From assembly GCA_017541995.1 (NCBI GenBank), contig JAFXYD010000117.1, positions 1-38,906 of the forward strand: a stretch of DNA of 38,906 bases. The letters are read 5' to 3'. Below are positions 1 through 9,927 of the stretch, in pieces. Positions within the stretch are counted from its first letter, which is position 1. Each line of letters starts with the position of its first letter. The DNA comes from Oscillospiraceae bacterium. Its GTDB lineage: Bacteria; Bacillota; Clostridia; Oscillospirales; Oscillospiraceae. A model generated the notes under the pieces. The model saw nothing but the letters and a program-made list of their open reading frames with translations. It ran no database searches and was not told where the DNA came from. The translations under genes and the position numbers were made by a program.

Positions 1-39
1 ATTGCCACGACCAGTCTGCGCACTGGCTCGCAATGACAA
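1..39. repeat. Imperfect palindromic intergenic repeat (ATTGCCACG type)
   Basis: The window opens inside an imperfect inverted repeat that starts ATTGCCACG, carries CCAGT and ACTGG as inner arms, and ends CTCGCAATGACA. A close relative lies at 32050-32088, again beside the GTAGGGG-type units. It has no coding potential and is probably one module of the composite intergenic repeats of this genome. The left end may be cut by the window edge. Confidence 0.6.
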
Positions 40-59
40 ATTCGAAACGTTTTCCGCTC

Positions 60-305
60 GTAGGGGACGGGTTCCCCGTCCCGTCGTTCCCCGCTGTGAC
101 ACGGGGGACGGATTTCTCGCTGCGCTCGAAATGACAAATCCGTAGGGGACGGGTTCCTCGTCCCGTCGTTCCCCGCTGTGACACGGGGGACGGATTTATC
201 GCTGCGCTCGAAATGACAAATCCGTAGGGGACGGGTTCCCCGTCCCGCCGTACCCCGCTCCGCCCGCTTGTAGGGACGGCTCTCAGCCGTCCGCGTACCC
301 CGCTC
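60..305. repeat. Tandem 82-bp repeat array with GTAG-led hairpins
   Basis: A unit beginning GTAGGGGACGGGTT starts at 60, 142 and 224, an exact 82-base period. Each unit is a hairpin (GGGGACGGG/CCCCGTCCC-like arms) followed by a linker with GCTGTGACACGGGGGACGG and TCGCTGCGCTCGAAATGACA. A further hairpin (GTAGGGACGGCTCTCAGCCG) follows at 270-295. The same unit and linker recur at 32106-32210. The stretch 1-364 holds no gene. Only repeats and the 3' flank of the minus-strand gene ending at 365 are present. Confidence 0.85.
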
Positions 306-364
306 CGGCGAGGCATCAGGGAGCAGGGAACCGGGTGTATCCGTGTCGGCGCGGGGAAGGGGGC

Positions 365-1606
365 TCAATTTTGCGGTTTTTCGCCTGCTTTGCGGGAGCC
401 CGCAAAGAAGAGGGCGCCGACGCCCGCCGTCAGGGGCACCGTCAGCACCACGCCGATGGAGCTGGACAGGGCGGAGATCAGCTCCACGGAGAAGTAGGCG
501 GAGCTCAGCAGCATCCGCCAGCTGGGGCCCTGGGCCCAGATCCGCAGCACCGTCACCAGGCTGGTGCCCACGAAGGCCAGAATCAGGGTGTTGGTCATGG
601 TGCCCACCATGTCCCGGCCGATGTTCATGCCGGAGCGCCACAGCTCCCGGGGGCCCAGGGCAGGGTTCACCCGCTTCAGCTCCGCCAGGGCGGAGGAGAG
701 GCTCATGGCCACGTCCATCACCGCCCCCAGGGCGGCGATCAGAATGCCCGCCGTCAGAATCCCGTGGACCCGGACGGGGTAGCTCCGGGTCTGGAGGGTC
801 ACCAGATCCGCGATCTCGCCGTTGACGTCGTAGAGATTGTAGCTGGTGACCCGGCAGAGCCTCTGGGCCAGAGCCCCGAAGGCGGCGGCCAGGGCCACCC
901 CCGCCAGGGTGGCCAGTATGGCGCAGAGGATCTTTTTGGAGGTGCCCCCCAGGAGCACGAAGCTGACCACGCTCACCATGGCGCAGAGCCCCATGGCCAG
1001 GGGCACCGGGCTCGCCCCCTTCATCCACATGGGGCAGAAGATCCAGATCAGAGCCGCCACCGTCACCCCCAGCCCCAGCAGGGAGCGCAGGCCGGTTTTG
1101 CCGCCCACGAGGAGCACCGTCAGCACGAAGAAGCCCAGCACTGCCAGGATCATGGGGCTGCGGTCATACTGGAAGTAGCTCAGCTCCTGCAGCGCGCCGT
1201 CGGTTTCGTCCCGGACCTGCAGCACGGCGATCCGGTCCCCGACCCGCAGCTTGGGCCCGGCGAAGGCACCGATCATGTAGTAGATCTCCCGGGTCTCCCC
1301 GGCGAAGAGGCCGCTGCGCAGCCGCACCAGGGCCCGCTGGTTGCCCTTCTCCACCCCGTCCACGGAGTCCCGGTCCACCGAGACCGTGTCGTAGGAGATG
1401 TTCAGCACCTCCGCCTCCTCCACGGTGACGAATTCGCTCTGCAGCCGGGAGGGATTGTAAATCTTCCCCTCCCGGGCCGTCAGAAAGAGCCAGAGCAGCA
1501 CCGCCCCCGCCGCCAGCAGGATCAGAGCCGCCGGCAGCCGCTTAGACAGCCGCCGCTCCGGGGCCGCCCCCGCCGGGGGCGTCGGATTCAGGGATGCTTT
1601 TTTCAT
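365..1606 (-). CDS. YibE/F-like multi-pass membrane protein
   Basis: A 413-residue integral membrane protein resembling the YibE/F family, whose function is not established (a transport role is often supposed). The start is ATG at 1606, encoding MKKASLNP, because GAGGTG lies just upstream and a good promoter lies at 1634-1662; a longer frame to 1909 would run through the promoter and an inverted repeat. After a basic N-terminus there is one membrane segment (about residues 25-43), an extracytoplasmic beta-type region (about 45-145, with LRVGDRIAVLQV), and then about seven hydrophobic segments up to a short basic end (SRKAGEKPQN). Family-like stretches are the GGKTGLRSLLGLG and GAVMDVAMSLSSAL regions. 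The gene is divergent from 1857-2582 and appears monocistronic. Confidence is good for a membrane protein and moderate for the family. Confidence 0.8.
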   Translation of the reverse strand: MKKASLNPTPPAGAAPERRLSKRLPAALILLAAGAVLLWLFLTAREGKIYNPSRLQSEFVTVEEAEVLNISYDTVSVDRDSVDGVEKGNQRALVRLRSGLFAGETREIYYMIGAFAGPKLRVGDRIAVLQVRDETDGALQELSYFQYDRSPMILAVLGFFVLTVLLVGGKTGLRSLLGLGVTVAALIWIFCPMWMKGASPVPLAMGLCAMVSVVSFVLLGGTSKKILCAILATLAGVALAAAFGALAQRLCRVTSYNLYDVNGEIADLVTLQTRSYPVRVHGILTAGILIAALGAVMDVAMSLSSALAELKRVNPALGPRELWRSGMNIGRDMVGTMTNTLILAFVGTSLVTVLRIWAQGPSWRMLLSSAYFSVELISALSSSIGVVLTVPLTAGVGALFFAGSRKAGEKPQN

Positions 1607-1633
1607 GGAAAACACCTCGCCGTTTTTTGTTCT

Positions 1634-1662
1634 ATCATACCGAAAAAGCCGGGACTTGTCAA
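1634..1662 (-). promoter_or_regulatory. Sigma-A promoter of the YibE/F gene
   Basis: On the minus strand TTGACA (1662-1657) and TATGAT (1639-1634) are separated by 17 bases, with the GAGGTG ribosome site and the ATG at 1606 following. This placement supports the short start. Confidence 0.8.
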
Positions 1663-1685
1663 CGTAAATCGGGATTTGCAAGTCG

Positions 1686-1755
1686 GTAGTGCCGGCAATC
1701 TGCCGGCTGTAACGCGCAGCCGGAGCGGATTGGGCCGGCAGATTGCCGGCACTAC
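1686..1755. repeat. Inverted pair of GTAG hairpins (BIME-like)
   Basis: GTAGTGCCGGCAATCTGCCG at 1686 continues to 1707 and is matched by an exact 22-base inverted copy at 1734-1755 ending CACTAC. Each arm is itself a small hairpin (GCCGGCA/TGCCGGC). The pair sits between divergent genes. The same GCCGGCAATCTGCCGGC core is seen at 31723-31739 and 31804-31821. Confidence 0.85.
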
Positions 1756-1856
1756 AATTGGACAAATCCAAATTTTCCGCGCCGCCGCCAGGGCTCGACA
1801 GCATTTGTGCCGGGCGGGGGGCTATACTGATGGCATCAACGGAAAGGAGACGAAGC

Positions 1857-2582
1857 ATGAACAGCGAATCGAAGCATCTGGCCTGGGCGGGGGCGGCGCT
1901 GGGGCTCATGGTGCTCAGCGCCGGGCTCTTTGCCCGAAGCCGCCCCCCGGCGCGGCCGCCGGAGACCGGGACGGGGGCGGCCCTTGTGGAGCTGACGGCG
2001 GATTTTGAGGCCGAGGCCGCGGCGGTGCTGGCCCAGGAGACCCAGGCCGGGCCCTTCGAGCTGGAGCTGGCGGTGCCGGATGGCGGGGCGGCGGAGCGGG
2101 CCTTTCTCTGCGACGGGGCGGGCTGCCCTCTGGAGGAGATCGAGCCCGACGCCGGGGGAGCGGCCAGGCTCGGCCCCCTGGCGCCGGGGCTCTACAGCGT
2201 CTGCCGGGGCAGCAGGGAGCTGGGGCGCTTCCGGCTCAGCCCGGCGGGAACTCCCGCGGAGACCGCCGGGCAGCTCTGGACCGACGGGACCCGGCTCTGG
2301 CTGGAGCGGAGCCCGGTGGGGACGGCCCGCTTCCGTCTGAGCCTGCCCGGGCCGGGCTACTGGAGCTTCCAGCTCTGGGACCGGGACGGCCGCAGCCGCA
2401 CCCGGGATCTCTACATTCCCGAGGGCGAGCCGCCGGAGGCGGGCGGGGGCTATCGCCGCAGCCTGGACTTTCCCGGCCTGGCCCCGGGGCTCTATACCCT
2501 GGCGCGGGCGGGGCGGCCTCTGCTGCAGCTGACGGTGCGGGCCGGAGAGACCGCGGCGGGGGAAGTGAATGTGGAGAACTGA
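1857..2582 (+). CDS. Unrecognised membrane-anchored protein with repeated APGLY motif
   Basis: A 241-residue protein that I do not recognise. ATG at 1857 is chosen because GGAAAGGAGA lies 5-14 bases upstream and the residues right after it form a signal anchor (about residues 9-25, hydrophobic, then RSRPP). The rest is soluble and probably outside the cell. It seems to contain two related beta-rich halves: each ends with L-APGLY followed by an arginine-rich turn and a strand (about residues 105-125 and 206-226). A TATACT hexamer at 1823-1828 could be a -10 box but has no well-spaced -35. The stop is followed at once by the next gene's promoter, so the two are not an obvious operon. No catalytic motif is visible. 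Confidence 0.7.
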   Translation: MNSESKHLAWAGAALGLMVLSAGLFARSRPPARPPETGTGAALVELTADFEAEAAAVLAQETQAGPFELELAVPDGGAAERAFLCDGAGCPLEEIEPDAGGAARLGPLAPGLYSVCRGSRELGRFRLSPAGTPAETAGQLWTDGTRLWLERSPVGTARFRLSLPGPGYWSFQLWDRDGRSRTRDLYIPEGEPPEAGGGYRRSLDFPGLAPGLYTLARAGRPLLQLTVRAGETAAGEVNVEN

Positions 2583-2592
2583 GAATTGAGAA

Positions 2593-2622
2593 TTGACAAA
2601 GGCTTTCCGGCGGTGCTATAAT
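2593..2622 (+). promoter_or_regulatory. Consensus sigma-A promoter overlapping an A/T repeat
   Basis: TTGACA (2593-2598) and TATAAT (2617-2622) are spaced by 18 bases, with TG upstream of the -10 (TGCTATAAT). The -35 box is the end of a GAGAATTGAGAATTGACA stretch that resembles the AATTGAAA repeats elsewhere in the window. It drives the gene starting at 2677. Confidence 0.88.
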
Positions 2623-2676
2623 ACGGGAAAAAATACAGCGCGCCGGACAAGGCGCGCCGCGCCGGGAGGTGCCGGA

Positions 2677-3525
2677 ATGGAACATACGAAATACGCCAGG
2701 CTGCTGCGGGCGGCCGCCCCCCTGGGGGCCCTGCTGCTGATGCTGTTCCGGGCGGTGAGCCTGAAGATCGCTCTGGACGAGGCGGGGCTTCTGCCCCTGG
2801 GCAGCCCTGTCCTGGCTCTGACCCTGCTGCTCTGCGCCGCCGTGGGCTGCTGCCTGTGGCTGCTGAGCCTGCGGCTCAACCGCCTGCCGGGCCGGGAGGA
2901 CTGCTTCTCCGACGGCCCCGCAGTCCTGGCCCTGCGGCTGGCCGCCGGGGCGGCGGTGTTCTTCGGGGCCCTGCTGCCCCTGCTGGAGGAGCATGGGGAG
3001 CTCGACCGGGCGGAGCAGGTAATCTGTTGGGCCGGAATGGCCTCCGGCCTGGCTCTGGTGTGGCTGGGGGCGGCCCCGGCGCCCTTCCGGAAGCGCTGGT
3101 GCTTCTGGCTGCGGATGCCGGTCTCCGTCTACAGCGTGGCGGCTCTGATCCTGCGCTTCCAGGACTGGAGCCACGATCCCCTGGTGATCCACTTCACCCC
3201 CCTGCTGCTGTGCTGGAGCTGCTGCATGGTGGAGATGATGCTGCTGTCGGGCTATTCCCTGGGGGCCGGCCACCGCCGCAGCGGCGCGCTCTTCGGCCTG
3301 CTGACCGGGGTCTTCGCCTGCATGGCCCTGCCGGATCAGTTCTTCGGCCAGTCCAGCGGCCTGCCGGAGCTGCTGACCACCCTGGGCCTGGCCCTCTGGT
3401 GCGCCGCGGCGGGCTTCGACCTGCTGCGAAGCCCGGTGCAGACCGAGCAGCCCGCCCCGAAGCCGGAGCCGGAAGCGGCCCCCGCCCCGGAGGCGCAGGC
3501 CCTGCCGGAGGAAAAAAGCGAATAA
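2677..3525 (+). CDS. Unrecognised polytopic membrane protein with Pro/Glu-rich tail
   Basis: A 282-residue protein, not recognised. ATG at 2677 follows GGGAGGTG with good spacing and lies 54 bases after the -10 box, so the longer frame from 2593, which starts inside the promoter, is rejected. About eight hydrophobic segments are visible (roughly residues 12-30, 42-65, 82-101, 115-132, 143-161, 172-195, 205-222, 235-252). The last 30 residues are a Pro/Ala/Glu-rich, probably cytoplasmic and disordered tail (PKPEPEAAPAPEA). Cysteines cluster near segments 2 and 6 but form no evident metal site. It is followed by a terminator, so it is a single-gene transcript. Confidence 0.75.
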   Translation: MEHTKYARLLRAAAPLGALLLMLFRAVSLKIALDEAGLLPLGSPVLALTLLLCAAVGCCLWLLSLRLNRLPGREDCFSDGPAVLALRLAAGAAVFFGALLPLLEEHGELDRAEQVICWAGMASGLALVWLGAAPAPFRKRWCFWLRMPVSVYSVAALILRFQDWSHDPLVIHFTPLLLCWSCCMVEMMLLSGYSLGAGHRRSGALFGLLTGVFACMALPDQFFGQSSGLPELLTTLGLALWCAAAGFDLLRSPVQTEQPAPKPEPEAAPAPEAQALPEEKSE

Positions 3526-3587
3526 AAACAGAAAACCGGGTCATACTATAGCCAGACAGAGAGACCCGGAATCGGGAACGCTTCCCT

Positions 3588-3618
3588 CACGCGCCGCGCA
3601 AACGGCGCGTGTTTTTTT
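3588..3618 (+). terminator. Rho-independent terminator
   Basis: CACGCGCCG (3588-3596) and CGGCGCGTG (3603-3611) form a perfect 9-bp stem with loop CGCAAA, followed by seven T. A weaker outer inverted repeat (CCGGGTC 3536-3542 / GACCCGG 3563-3569) precedes it. Confidence 0.92.
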
Positions 3619-3626
3619 GAACCTTC

Positions 3627-3655
3627 TTGTTTTTTCGGCGTCCAAGAGGTATGAT
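3627..3655 (+). promoter_or_regulatory. Probable sigma-A promoter of the GH2 gene
   Basis: TTGTTT (3627-3632), a 17-base spacer and TATGAT (3650-3655) lie 31 bases upstream of the ATG at 3686. Confidence 0.65.
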
Positions 3656-3685
3656 AGAGAAAAAAGAGCAGGAGGCCTGACGCCG

Positions 3686-5536
<1,851 letters not shown>

Positions 5537-5539
5537 AAG

Positions 5540-5568
5540 TTGCAACTGCCCCAAAGATGTGGTATAAT
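5540..5568 (+). promoter_or_regulatory. Sigma-A promoter of the YfhO-like gene
   Basis: TTGCAA (5540-5545), a 17-base spacer and TATAAT (5563-5568). The -35 is the end of a GAACATTGAAAGTTGCAA copy of the A/T repeat that directly follows the GH2 stop codon. Between promoter and gene lies the short direct repeat CTGATCCCTGATCCCTGA. Confidence 0.85.
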
Positions 5569-5622
5569 ACACAGAAAGCATTTTATTTCTCTGATCCCTG
5601 ATCCCTGACAGAGGTGAACGAT

Positions 5623-8600
5623 ATGACCATAAAATCCATGTCCGGCGGGGCCCTGCGGGGCCTGCAAGCCGCGGGCGGCTTTCTGAGCCGTCCCCGGAAG
5701 ACCCGCTGGCTCTATCTGACGGCCTTTCTGACCCCCGTGCTGATCATGGGCTTCATGTGGGCGGTCTGCGGCGTCATCCCCTTCGGCAGCCGGATGATCC
5801 TGGCCCACGACCAGTGGCACCAGTACTATCCCTTCTATCTGGATCTGCGGGAGCGGCTCCAGAACGGGCAGTCTCTCTTCCACTCCTGGACCACCGGCAT
5901 GGGCACCAACTATCTCTCCCTCTTTGCCTACTACCTGGCAAGCCCCTTGAATCTTCCGGCGGCCCTGCTGCCCGACAGCCTGGTGATGCCCTGGTACACC
6001 CTGGCGGTGCTGATCCGCCTGGGGCTGGCGGGGCTGTTCTGCGCCGTCTTCCTGCAAAAGACCTTTGGCCGGGACGAGCTGGTGCTGGTCTTCTTCTCCA
6101 CGGCCTACGCCTTCTGCGGCTTCATAATGGGCTACTACTGGAACGCCATCTGGCTGGATACCGTGGCCCTGCTGCCCCTGGTGACCCTGGGCACCTTCAG
6201 CCTGCTGCGGGACCGCCGCTTTGTGCTCTACGTGGTGAGCCTCTGCCTGTCGGTGTACTGCAGCTATTACATCGGCCTGTTCATCTGCATCTGGGTGGTG
6301 CTGCTCTTCATCGGCTGGCACGTGGTGAACTGGGACGATCTGGCGGGCTTCTGGACCCGCTTCTGGCGCATCCTTCTGTTCAGCCTGGTGGCCGTGGGCA
6401 TGACGGCGGCGCTGACGGTGCCGGCCTATCTGGGCCTGCAGTCCACCTCCTCCGCCGTCAACAAATTCCCCAATGCCTACGCCATGAACATCGTCAAGAT
6501 CCCCGACCTGCCCCATCGGGAGGGGATCGAGCTCATCAACCGGGGGGAGATCAACCAGCTCTTTGCCTTCTTCGGCAAGACTGCCCCCACTTTTACCACC
6601 GATTCCGTCTGCTATCCCTCCTGGATCGGCGCCCATGAGGCCCTTCTGACCCTGCGCCTGGGCTACCTGGGCTCCTTCCTCCAGAGCTTCCGCATCCCCC
6701 TCCAGGGCCTGCGGGACGTGCTCTCCAACGCCGGAACCCTCACCGAGCCCACCACCATGGAGGGCCTGCCCAATATCTTCTGCGGCTTCTTCACCCTGAT
6801 TATGGCGGTGGTCTACCTGCTGTGCAGGCGGGTCCCCCTGCGGGAGCGGATCTACACGGTGCTGCTGCTGCTCTTCTTCGGAGCCAGCTTTATCTTCCGC
6901 ACCCTGGATTATCTCTGGCACGGGATGCACTTTCCCAACATGCTGCCCCACCGCTTCAGCTTCCTCTGGTCCTTCACGGTGATCTTCATGGCCTTCCGGG
7001 CCTATACCCAGATCGAGCATCTGAGCCGCTGGCGGGCCGTGGCGGCGGCGGCGCCGGTGACGGGGCTGCTGCTGTGCGTCATCGCCAGGGGCAGCAAGCT
7101 GGCGGTGCTCAGCAGCACCGCCGTGGCGATCCTGGCCCTGGGCCTGCTGCTGCTCTACAGCTTCCGGGTGCTCCGCAAGGAGCTGCTGGTGCTGGGGCTC
7201 TGCGTCTGCATGCTGGCCGAGAGCCTGGGCGGCGCGGTTCTGGCGGTGCGGAAAATCGGCTTCACCGACTCCTCCTACTACCCCACCAAAAAAGAGGACA
7301 GCGCCGCCGTGGTGGAGCTGATGCGGCAGCGGGAGGCGGACAGCGTGGATCTGTGGCGGGCCGAGGTGGCCATGAAGCAGACCCTCAACGACGGGACCCT
7401 GCTGGGCTACAACGGCGTCTCCGTCTTCTCCTCCGCGGCCAACAGCCGGATCTCCTCCTTCCTGCAGAGCATCGGCCTGGCGGCCTCCGCCGCGGGCAAC
7501 CGCTACGTCTACCAGGAGGCGGATCCCTTCACCAACCTGCTGCTGGGGGTCAAGTACCTCATCGACCGCAACGGGCGCAACGTGGATCCCCGCTATTTCC
7601 GCCAGGTGGCCCGCCGGGGGGACGTGGTGCTGCTGGAAAACCGCAGCTATCTGAGCCTGGGCTTCATGGTGGGGGACAAGGCCCTGGACTATGACGCCAG
7701 CCAGAACAAGGGCCTGCCCTTCGACCGGCTCAACCACCTCTTCCGGGAGATGACCGGCCTGGAGGGAGAGCTCTTCAACAACATTGTCATGAAGAGCGCC
7801 GAGGCCGTGGGCACCGCGGAGATCAGCGGCAAGACCTCCACCGGCTTCCAGGTGAAGGGCGCCTGCGACGACGAGAACTACGTGGAGGCGGTCTTTGAGA
7901 TGCCCGCCGACGGCCTGCTGTGCGTCTACTCCAAGGGCAGCGGCGCCCAGGACGTCACCTGGTTCCTGGACGGGGAGCGGCAGTATACCTGGTCCGACGC
8001 CTACGGCTACAACCGCTGCATGGGCAGCTTCCAGGCGGGCCAGCGGATCAGCCTCCGCTACCGGGCCAAGAAGGACACCACCGCCACCATCACCCTGGGG
8101 GCGGCCCTGTTCCGCTCCGAGCTCTTCGACGAGGGCTACGCCAAGCTCTCCGAGGCCTCCATGATCCCCACCCTGGTGAGCGATACCCGGGTGGAGGGGG
8201 CCGTCCGGGTCCAGGAGCCCGGCCTGCTGTACCTGTCCATCCCCAACGACGTGGGCTGGACCCTCACCGTGGACGGGGAGAAGACCCGGCTCAACGCCGT
8301 GGGGGACGCCATGCTGGCGGTGCATCTGGAGCCCGGCCTGCACGCCATCGCCCTGGAATACGAGACCCCGGGCTTCGCCCTGGGGCTGAAAATCAGCATC
8401 GTCTGTCTGGCAATCTTCCTGGCCTTCCTGATCCTGGCCCTGCTGACCCGCTTCTCCAACCCGCCCATCGTCAAGGTCCCCGTGAAGCTGGTGGATCCCC
8501 GCCGCGGCGCGGAGCAGCCCGATCCCGACGCGCCCCCCGCCGCGGAGCCCATTCCGCCCCGGGAGCCCGGGAGCTCCGCCTCGGGGCTGGATATGACCCA

Positions 8601-8907
8601 GGCCTGGGAGCCGGAGGCCCCGGCGGAGCCGGGGCCGGAGCCCGAGGACCCGGCCCAGGCGCTGCCGGGCCGGACCCTGCCGGCGCAGACCCCCGCGGAG
8701 AATCCGGAGGAGGCCCCGGGGGCGGCCCTGATGACCACCGGGGTCTTCGACCCCAACGACGTGCCCGAGGAGAGCCCCGCGCCGGAAAAACGCGGCTCCA
8801 GCTTTGCCTCTCTGGAGTATCTGGAGCGGCTGGAGCGGCTGCTGGAGCAGGAGCCGGACCCGGAGGGCGAAGAAGCCCCGACGGAAATAAACGAAAAAAA
8901 TCCTTGA
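5623..8907 (+). CDS. YfhO-family polytopic membrane protein (lipid-linked glycosyl transfer)
   Basis: A 1094-residue protein of the YfhO family. In Bacillus and Listeria such proteins are tied to glycosylation of teichoic acids outside the membrane, using undecaprenyl-phosphate sugars. ATG at 5623 is chosen over GTG at 5614 because that GTG is part of the GAGGTG ribosome site. The family signature after the first membrane segment is clear (LAHDQWHQYYPFYLDLRE, then WTTGMGTNYLSLFAYY). There are about a dozen N-terminal membrane segments (roughly residues 28-530), a large extracytoplasmic domain (about 540-915), and a last membrane segment (about 922-943). Unusually, it ends with a 147-residue Pro/Glu/Ala-rich, acidic, probably cytoplasmic tail (948-1094). 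The stop codon overlaps the -35 box of rpmH. The sugar donor and acceptor are unknown. Confidence 0.88.
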   Translation: MTIKSMSGGALRGLQAAGGFLSRPRKTRWLYLTAFLTPVLIMGFMWAVCGVIPFGSRMILAHDQWHQYYPFYLDLRERLQNGQSLFHSWTTGMGTNYLSLFAYYLASPLNLPAALLPDSLVMPWYTLAVLIRLGLAGLFCAVFLQKTFGRDELVLVFFSTAYAFCGFIMGYYWNAIWLDTVALLPLVTLGTFSLLRDRRFVLYVVSLCLSVYCSYYIGLFICIWVVLLFIGWHVVNWDDLAGFWTRFWRILLFSLVAVGMTAALTVPAYLGLQSTSSAVNKFPNAYAMNIVKIPDLPHREGIELINRGEINQLFAFFGKTAPTFTTDSVCYPSWIGAHEALLTLRLGYLGSFLQSFRIPLQGLRDVLSNAGTLTEPTTMEGLPNIFCGFFTLIMAVVYLLCRRVPLRERIYTVLLLLFFGASFIFRTLDYLWHGMHFPNMLPHRFSFLWSFTVIFMAFRAYTQIEHLSRWRAVAAAAPVTGLLLCVIARGSKLAVLSSTAVAILALGLLLLYSFRVLRKELLVLGLCVCMLAESLGGAVLAVRKIGFTDSSYYPTKKEDSAAVVELMRQREADSVDLWRAEVAMKQTLNDGTLLGYNGVSVFSSAANSRISSFLQSIGLAASAAGNRYVYQEADPFTNLLLGVKYLIDRNGRNVDPRYFRQVARRGDVVLLENRSYLSLGFMVGDKALDYDASQNKGLPFDRLNHLFREMTGLEGELFNNIVMKSAEAVGTAEISGKTSTGFQVKGACDDENYVEAVFEMPADGLLCVYSKGSGAQDVTWFLDGERQYTWSDAYGYNRCMGSFQAGQRISLRYRAKKDTTATITLGAALFRSELFDEGYAKLSEASMIPTLVSDTRVEGAVRVQEPGLLYLSIPNDVGWTLTVDGEKTRLNAVGDAMLAVHLEPGLHAIALEYETPGFALGLKISIVCLAIFLAFLILALLTRFSNPPIVKVPVKLVDPRRGAEQPDPDAPPAAEPIPPREPGSSASGLDMTQAWEPEAPAEPGPEPEDPAQALPGRTLPAQTPAENPEEAPGAALMTTGVFDPNDVPEESPAPEKRGSSFASLEYLERLERLLEQEPDPEGEEAPTEINEKNP

Positions 8908-8933
8908 CATTTCCCCCTATGACAGGCTATAAT
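8904..8933 (+). promoter_or_regulatory. Promoter of the rpmH-rnpA-yidD-yidC-jag cluster
   Basis: TTGACA (8904-8909), an 18-base spacer and TATAAT (8928-8933), both full consensus. The TGA stop of the preceding gene (8905-8907) lies inside the -35 box. The roughly 85-base leader contains a small hairpin (GAGCC/GGCTC) before the ribosome site AGGAGG at 9011-9016. Confidence 0.92.
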
Positions 8934-9025
8934 ATACGCCGTATGAGCCATAGGGGCTCCCACATCACTCGCTGCGGCTGTTCCACAGCTGTTGAGCATA
9001 TTCTACTATAGGAGGTGTACACCAC

Positions 9026-9160
9026 ATGCTGCGTACCTATCAGCCCAGAAAGCGTCACAGATCCAAGGTCCACGGTTTCAGAAAGAGAATGGCTACCGCC
9101 AACGGCCGCAAGGTCCTGGCTCGCCGCCGTGCCAAGGGCAGAGCCGTGCTCTCCGCCTGA
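9026..9160 (+). CDS. rpmH: 50S ribosomal protein L34
   Basis: A 44-residue L34 of the large ribosomal subunit, the usual bacterial length. The product begins [18 protein letters not shown] and ends GRAVLSA, matching the family throughout: very basic, with the conserved TYQP start, HGFRKRM core and ARRRAKGR end. ATG at 9026 follows AGGAGGTG with good spacing. It is the first gene of the cluster and is transcribed from a full-consensus promoter, as expected for a highly expressed ribosomal protein. A 133-base gap with a hairpin (9211-9240) separates it from rnpA. Confidence 0.97.
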   Translation: MLRTYQPRKRHRSKVHGFRKRMATANGRKVLARRRAKGRAVLSA

Positions 9161-9210
9161 GTCATTTGGAAAACGGTCAGGCAGTCCGTTGAATTGCCTT
9201 TGAACAGTTC

Positions 9211-9240
9211 GGGGTGAACGGATGTAGGTCTGTTCGCCCC
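9211..9240 (+). promoter_or_regulatory. Hairpin between rpmH and rnpA
   Basis: GGGGTGAAC and GTTCGCCCC pair (one G-U) around a 12-base loop; no T-run follows. It may stabilise the short rpmH message or reduce transcription into rnpA, since L34 is needed in far larger amounts than RNase P protein. The exact role is inferred. Confidence 0.5.
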
Positions 9241-9293
9241 GTACTTTATATCCGCACGCCCCGGCCGGGCGCGGAGGATCTGGAGGCAGTACG

Positions 9294-9641
9294 GTGCAGT
9301 TTACAGAACCACTGAAGCAAAACCACATATTCCGCAGGCTCTACGCCAAGGGCGAAAGCGCCGTTGGCCGCTTTGTCGTTGTCTACGCCAGGCGAAACGG
9401 CAGCGGAAGCAACCGCCTGGGCATCACCACGGGCCTCAAGCTGGGCCGGGCGGTGGACCGCAACCGAGCCCGCCGCCGGATCCGGGAGTGCTACCGCCTC
9501 CAGGAGCCCGAGCTCAAGCCCGGCTGGGATATTGTGGTGGTGGCCCGGAGCGCCGCCATCGACGGGGACTTTGCCGAGATGCGCCGGAGCTTTCTGCGCC
9601 AGTGCAAAAAGCTGGGACTGCTGAGGGAGGAACGGACGTGA
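9294..9641 (+). CDS. rnpA: Ribonuclease P protein component
   Basis: A 115-residue protein subunit of RNase P, which helps the catalytic RNA bind pre-tRNA 5' leaders. The start is GTG at 9294 after GGAGG; no ATG lies nearby in frame. The N-terminus ([16 protein letters not shown]) matches the family's K-x-x-x-F-x-x-x-Y pattern. The RNR motif is complete at residues 52-68 ([18 protein letters not shown]), the RNA-binding helix, and the C-terminal strand and helix (GWDIVVVAR, then [10 protein letters not shown]) are present. Its stop overlaps the yidD GTG by four bases, so the two are translationally coupled. Standard length and context. Confidence 0.96.
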   Translation: MQFTEPLKQNHIFRRLYAKGESAVGRFVVVYARRNGSGSNRLGITTGLKLGRAVDRNRARRRIRECYRLQEPELKPGWDIVVVARSAAIDGDFAEMRRSFLRQCKKLGLLREERT

Positions 9642-9850
9642 AAAAGCTGCTTTTGGCCCTGATCCGCTTCTACCAGCGCCGGATCTCTCCGGGGCTGCCC
9701 CCCCGCTGCCGCTACAGCCCCACCTGCTCGGAGTACGCCGCCCAGGCCATCGGCAAGTACGGGGCGCTGAAGGGCGGCGCCCTGGCGGCCCGCCGCTTCT
9801 GCCGCTGCCAGCCGTTTTCCAAACGAGACTACTACGATCCTGTGCCCTGA
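9638..9850 (+). CDS. yidD: Membrane protein insertion efficiency factor YidD
   Basis: A 70-residue small membrane-associated protein that assists YidC in inserting membrane proteins. The GTG start at 9638 overlaps the rnpA stop and is preceded by GGGAGGA; longer in-frame readings would run through rnpA. Family marks are [19 protein letters not shown] near the N-terminus, the PTCSEYA core with its cysteine, and the CRCQPF motif. The N-terminal amphipathic helix fits attachment to the inner membrane face. Position between rnpA and yidC is the conserved one. Confidence 0.95.
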   Translation: MKKLLLALIRFYQRRISPGLPPRCRYSPTCSEYAAQAIGKYGALKGGALAARRFCRCQPFSKRDYYDPVP

Positions 9851-9927
9851 GGGCGCAAAATGCAAGCGAGAAAACCCCTTGCGGCCGGTTATCCGGTCAA
9901 CAACACTTGTGTATTGGAGAACACACA

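Noticed and set aside
60-305. Possible CRISPR array from the 82-base period
   Set aside because: The whole unit is repeated with no unique spacers, and no cas gene is in the window. The hairpin units recur at other sites in different combinations.
1607-1909. Longer N-terminus for the YibE/F-like protein
   Set aside because: It would include a GTAG inverted repeat and the gene's own -35 and -10 boxes.
8975-8995. DnaA-box-like TGTTCCACA in the rpmH leader, suggesting an origin
   Set aside because: There is one site with two mismatches to TTATCCACA, no cluster, no A/T-rich unwinding region, and no dnaA next to rpmH.
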